A program made the translations under genes and the position numbers. From Coniferiporia sulphurascens (lineage: Eukaryota > Basidiomycota > Agaricomycetes > Hymenochaetales > Hymenochaetaceae), in contig NBBA01000004.1 of the NCBI GenBank assembly GCA_002794785.1, positions 682,001 to 746,000 on the forward strand: DNA of 64,000 nt, in the 5' to 3' direction. Of this stretch, positions 63,254 through 64,000 are shown piece after piece. Each line of letters begins with the position of its first letter. Position 1 is the first letter of the stretch. The notes beneath the pieces were generated by a model. That model saw only the letters and a program-made list of their open reading frames with translations. It did not search any database and was not told the origin of the DNA.

Positions 63254-64000
63254 AGAAAGCTCCTCATACACTCGGTCGACCACCCACGCAATGAGCTATC
63301 AGCAGTAGCACAAGTCCTCTGTTGCACGGGTCCCTATGGGGGCTACTGGCTGAGTTTTGACTCAGCCTACTGGAGCAGGCATGGCCTGATTTCACACTGC
63401 AGATGGCACAACCACCCCCCATGGCCTGCGCAGTCGACCACCCACATTTTAGGCGGCTGCAGCACTTTCTGATCATGGATACAATGCGTGTGGCCACCAT
63501 GTGACCCTCTCCCAGCCCACCACTCAGAGTGGGCCGATGAAAACTGCCTCCCGGTTCTACACTGTTGGCTCAAACTAACAGGGCATCTGAACCGCCCTTC
63601 TAACCGCACTGCGGGCGCCATTCGGCTCTCCTTTGCCACGATGGACCTTGACGGTCACCCCACCGATGAGGATATGGACCTGGACCTCCTATGGGATTAC
63701 ATGTGTCATATGCTCGGACCAAGAACCCTGGACTCGGACCCGGCCCTTTTGGAGTTAGCAGGTACACTCCCCCCCTTTCCTTCTGATTAGCGCCAGCCTT
63801 TCGAATTCCTACAAATACGTCTCAACCGGCGCCCTCGCCCTCCCTTTCCAGTTCTAAACTTCTTACTTAACCTGCCCTCACCCGCTTGGTTTGTTCGTAG
63901 TGATATGTATCCCTCCTTCTTGTGTTCTTTCTTCTTCATTTTCTAAATAGGGACTCTTCACACTTTGGCGCCCCCAGGGGAGCAGAGCCCCCGCCCAGTT
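63254..64000 (+). mobile_element. LINE-A 3' end joined to LM-B (continues off right edge)
   Basis: Plus-strand ORF2 C-terminus from KLLIHSVDHPRNELSAVAQ through YGGYWLSFDSAYWSRHGLISHC (a TGA at 63470-63472 replaces CGA-type codon after GGCSTF) to PPFPSD with stop at 63788-63790. The 3' UTR follows to the right edge, including the GGGACTCT outer-stem start and GCCCAGTT. With LM-B 59861-63253 this forms another module-plus-LINE 3' end chimera. Its tail and right TSD lie outside the window. Confidence 0.85.
63488..63790 (+). pseudogene. LINE-A ORF2 C-terminal end
   Basis: 100 codons, MWPPCDPLPAHHSEWADENCLPVL-type region (motifs HHSEWADEN, LKLTGHLNR, DLDGHPTDEDMDLDLLWDYM) to LLELAGTLPPFPSD and the natural stop. 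It lies downstream of a premature stop at about 63470. Non-functional remnant without enzymatic motifs. Confidence 0.82.

Noticed and set aside
1..64000. tRNA, rRNA, CRISPR arrays, bacterial operons or phage genes
   Set aside because: No cloverleaf, rRNA-like block, spaced direct-repeat array or ribosome-binding-site pattern was seen; repeats here are dispersed retroelement copies.

Overview
The whole 64 kb is retrotransposon. I find no host gene, rRNA, tRNA or unique intergenic DNA. It is a nested, fragmented pile of non-LTR retrotransposons (LINEs) with two small LTR-like insertions, so it is eukaryotic and looks like a heterochromatic repeat cluster. The GC-rich sequence, Tad1/I-like LINE architecture and CpG-type decay fit a fungus, perhaps a basidiomycete. 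That assignment is an inference and I cannot prove it from this window.

Two LINE families are present. Both have a short 5' UTR (about 55-60 nt), ORF1 (Gag-like, with Cys/His zinc knuckles at the C-terminus), ORF2 (AP-like endonuclease, reverse transcriptase with a YVDD core, RNase H, and a His/Cys-rich C-terminus), a structured 3' UTR, and an A/T-rich tail made of TAA, TAAA or TAAAA repeats. ORF1 and ORF2 overlap as ATGA in every copy where the junction survives. LINE-A has a 3' UTR hairpin of C7/G7 type; LINE-B has a GCGGCCCC/GGGGCTGC hairpin. A nearly full-length LINE-A lies at 28817-35260 (minus strand, about 6.44 kb). A full-length LINE-B lies at 5508-13369 (minus strand, about 6.4 kb once its two later insertions are removed). 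All ORFs are damaged by stops, frameshifts or active-site changes.

Target-site duplications (TSDs) let several nested insertions be reconstructed. LINE-B 5508-13369 sits in LINE-A 2704-5507/13370-14923 and was itself hit by a LINE-A (10715-11880) and by a 258-bp LTR-like element. LINE-A 16802-18134 sits in LINE-A 14924-22590. LINE-A 43282-47022 sits in an internally deleted LINE-A (39500-48090), which sits in LINE-B (38817-39499/48091-49790). LINE-A 55447-58575 sits in LINE-B 55152-59175. Insertion 60907-62961 sits in a leader module. The families invaded each other reciprocally, so their activity overlapped in time.

The most unusual component is a 1.26-1.32 kb non-LINE sequence, here called the leader module, present five times in two diverged subfamilies: LM-A at 25223-26484, 52814-54074 and 61701-62961; LM-B at 49791-50498 and 59861-60906/62978-63253. 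It starts with nearly the same ~34 nt as the LINE 5' end but has no ORF1. It is joined at its 3' edge to different interior points of LINE ORF2 or of another module. One such chimera (60907-62961) has a perfect 16-bp TSD, so it was retrotransposed as a unit. The constant module 3' edge with variable LINE breakpoints suggests RT template jumping onto a discrete structured RNA carrying a LINE-type 5' end.
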